From assembly GCA_903954205.1 (NCBI GenBank), contig CAJBMR010000285.1, positions 1 to 8,377 of the forward strand: a DNA stretch of 8,377 nt, given 5' to 3'. Below are positions 6,938 through 8,377 of the stretch, one piece after another. Positions within the stretch are counted from its first letter, which is position 1. Each line of letters begins with the position of its first letter. This DNA is from an uncultured bacterium. GTDB lineage: Bacteria; Actinomycetota; Actinomycetes; S36-B12. The notes under the pieces were generated by a model, which ran no database searches, was not told the DNA's origin, and saw only the letters and a list, made by a program, of their open reading frames with translations. The translations under genes were made by a program, and so were the position numbers.

Positions 6938-7834
6938 CTACGCGCCCGCTGGTCCCCGGACGACGGGCAGTGCCGCCGTCTCGATACTGATGACCGCGGG
7001 GAGCGGACCGACGCGCTCTCCGTCCGCGTAGGCGAGCTGGCCGGGGGCGTCAAGCTCAATGGTCGATGCGCGCGTCGTGGAGACATAGGGCGTCTGGACG
7101 TGGGTGCCGCTGAATACTTGGGGGAAAACTCGAAGGAACGTTGACTTGCGGACCCCGTGCAGCCACGTCACATCGAGCATGCCGTCGTCGGGCTGCGCAT
7201 CCGGACACACGCGCATGCCGCCGCCATAGGACGCTCCATTGCCCACAGCAACGAGCATCGCGTCGCCATTGACGCTCCTGCCGTCGAGAACCGCCCGGTA
7301 GGGCACCGGCCGGAAGGTGCGCAGTTCACCCAGGATCGCGACCAGGTACCGGGCATTGCCGCTCGGCCAGGTCATCACGTTGGCACGCTCGTTGACAAGT
7401 GAATCGAAGCCAGAGGAGAGCACGCCCAAGAAGACGCGTTCAGTGCCGTCAGCGGTAACCACTCGCCCCAAATCGATCCGTGACACGGGTCCCTGAGCCG
7501 CCAGGCGTGTTGCTGCCGCCACATCCTTCCTCGGGATTCCGAGGGTCCGGGCGTTGTCGTCTCCCGTCCCCGCGGGCACGATGCCCAGCGCTGTCTCGCC
7601 CCCCGCCAGCTCCTGTGCGGCGAGGTGGAGGCTGCCGTCTCCCCCGCACACGATGACTCGGGCGTCACCGGCCTGCCTGGCCTGGCGCACGGCGTGGCGC
7701 AGATCCTCGGCGTCCCGCGTGGTCACTATGCGTGCGTCCACGCCCTGCGCATCAAGGGTCGACACGACGTCTGGGAGGAGCCGCGCCACCCTTCCCTTGC
7801 CCGAGGAAGGATTGGCGACCACGGTCAGGGCCAC
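6938..7834 (-). CDS. Diacylglycerol kinase family lipid kinase (DgkB/YegS-like)
   Basis: A complete 298-residue protein, the usual length for soluble DgkB/YegS-type kinases that phosphorylate diacylglycerol or related lipids at the inner face of the membrane. The nucleotide-binding domain has NPSSGKG (8-14), GGDGSLHLAAQEL (64-76) and VPAGTGDDNART (86-97); the second domain has DGMLDV (217-222) and YADGE (269-273), whose Glu273 sits where the family has its catalytic base. The common GGDGT-xNE signature is GGDGS-LH here and the common GTGND is GTGDD; variants of the latter occur in actinobacteria, so I expect activity. Start is GTG at 7834, 6 bp after the tatC stop, and the family motif follows immediately. 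A weak AGGA about 10 nt upstream overlaps the end of tatC. The gene lies between tatC and helY in a tight minus-strand operon, suggesting a lipid recycling role co-expressed with the membrane translocase (inference). Lipid specificity cannot be read. Confidence 0.92.
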   Translation of the reverse strand: MALTVVANPSSGKGRVARLLPDVVSTLDAQGVDARIVTTRDAEDLRHAVRQARQAGDARVIVCGGDGSLHLAAQELAGGETALGIVPAGTGDDNARTLGIPRKDVAAATRLAAQGPVSRIDLGRVVTADGTERVFLGVLSSGFDSLVNERANVMTWPSGNARYLVAILGELRTFRPVPYRAVLDGRSVNGDAMLVAVGNGASYGGGMRVCPDAQPDDGMLDVTWLHGVRKSTFLRVFPQVFSGTHVQTPYVSTTRASTIELDAPGQLAYADGERVGPLPAVISIETAALPVVRGPAGA

Positions 7835-7840
7835 GGCCGG

Positions 7841-8377
7841 TTAGTCCTGCTCAGCGGATTCGAGCGGGGACGATGAGTCGTCATCCCACTCGTCGTAGTC
7901 GGGCTCACCCTTGCGCGCACGACGCTTGTCGTTGGCGAGGCAGATGCTGATCGCAAAGACCATCAGCACGAGGATGGGCCCCGCGAGGAGCAGCATGTTG
8001 ATCGGGTCGCCTGTCGGCGTAGCAACCGCGGCGAAGATGAACACGATAAAGATGATCCAGCGCCACCACGACAGCAGACGCTTGCCTGTGAGGATGCCAG
8101 CGAAGTTCAGCAGGACCAGCATGAGTGGCGCGAGGAAGCCCACACCGAAGACGATGACCATGCGGATGAAAAACGACAGATAGCGGTCGACCGCAACGAT
8201 GTTCTCGACGTTCTCGGGGGTGAAGCCGAAGAGCAGCTCGAGCCCGTAGGGAAGCACGACGTAGGCGAGCATGACTCCAGAGGCAAAGAGGGGCACGGCC
8301 ACCGCCACGAAGCCGATTGCCCAGCGTCGCTCGTTGCGCCGGAGTCCGGGTGTGACGAAGCGCCATAGTTGGTAGAG
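7841..8377 (-). CDS. tatC: Sec-independent protein translocase TatC, N-terminus cut by window edge
   Basis: The reading frame enters from the right edge and ends at TAA (7843-7841); 178 residues are visible. The first residues, LYQLWRFVTPGLRRNERRW, match the conserved periplasmic loop of TatC (E. coli YQVWAFIAPALYKHERR, including Glu103, part of the twin-arginine signal recognition site), so about the first 100 residues and two membrane helices are missing. Four hydrophobic segments follow at roughly 21-50, 67-96, 106-123 and 129-149 of the visible part, with the conserved VDRYLSF and ATPTGDPINMLLLAGP stretches. The tail is cytoplasmic and strongly acidic (DYDEWDDDSSS). TatC is the receptor of the Tat pathway, which exports folded proteins across the cytoplasmic membrane with TatA (and TatB). 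A GTG at 8308 could be mistaken for a start, but the conserved loop continues upstream of it. tatA would be expected just outside the right edge; downstream are the lipid kinase (6 bp) and helY. Confidence 0.96.
   Translation of the reverse strand, partial: LYQLWRFVTPGLRRNERRWAIGFVAVAVPLFASGVMLAYVVLPYGLELLFGFTPENVENIVAVDRYLSFFIRMVIVFGVGFLAPLMLVLLNFAGILTGKRLLSWWRWIIFIVFIFAAVATPTGDPINMLLLAGPILVLMVFAISICLANDKRRARKGEPDYDEWDDDSSSPLESAEQD

Noticed and set aside
6239..7144. Long plus-strand open frame (301 codons) spanning the helY and lipid kinase starts
   Set aside because: It is antisense to two well-supported genes, with no family resemblance or ribosome site.
7841..8308. tatC as a short complete gene starting at GTG 8308
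   Set aside because: The conserved TatC loop YQLWRFVTPG…NERRW continues upstream in frame to the window edge, so this is an internal Val codon.
1..8377. RNA genes, CRISPR arrays, mobile elements or a defence cassette
   Set aside because: No tRNA-like or rRNA sequence, spaced direct repeats, transposase, integrase or phage-like gene was seen. Nearly every base is in a housekeeping-type coding region.

Overview
The window looks like chromosomal DNA of a high-GC Gram-positive bacterium (Actinomycetota). Base composition is strongly GC-rich throughout, codon third positions are GC-biased, and four of the six visible start codons are GTG. The gene order also points there: a cytosolic M24 peptidase, a divergent 5'-3' exonuclease, a Ski2-like helicase (HelY) and TatC is an arrangement I recall from mycobacteria (Rv2089c, Rv2090, Rv2092c, Rv2093c) and, with variations, other actinomycetes. 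Genus or species cannot be read from the sequence.

Layout. From about 1 to 3239 three genes lie on the minus strand in the transcription order M24 Xaa-Pro-type peptidase, acyl-CoA dehydrogenase, amidohydrolase. The amidohydrolase runs off the left edge and lacks its C-terminus. Gaps are 8 and 13 bp, so they look like one operon. A 54-bp divergent spacer (3240-3293) follows, holding two short inverted repeats and a TAnnnT hexamer placed as expected for a leaderless peptidase transcript. A 5'-3' exonuclease gene (3294-4235) is the only plus-strand gene. Its 3' end overlaps by 19 bp, tail to tail, with a long helY-like helicase gene on the minus strand (4217-6928). Upstream of helY in the same transcription unit are a diacylglycerol/lipid kinase gene (6938-7834) and tatC (7841 to beyond the right edge, N-terminus missing), separated by only 9 and 6 bp.

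Functionally, the right-hand cluster joins a Tat membrane translocase subunit, a lipid kinase and an RNA/DNA helicase. The central exonuclease is a stand-alone FEN/PIN-fold nuclease for DNA (or RNA-primer) flaps. The left operon combines peptide turnover, acyl-CoA oxidation and hydrolysis of an unknown amide or cyclic substrate. No RNA gene, mobile element, CRISPR array or phage gene is visible, and no gene-free stretch exceeds 54 bp.

I see no convincing previously undescribed system. This is a conserved housekeeping region. The points most worth a second look are the compact divergent control region, the antisense 3' overlap of exonuclease and helicase, the acidic serine-rich insert in the exonuclease, and the uncharacterised three-gene catabolic operon.
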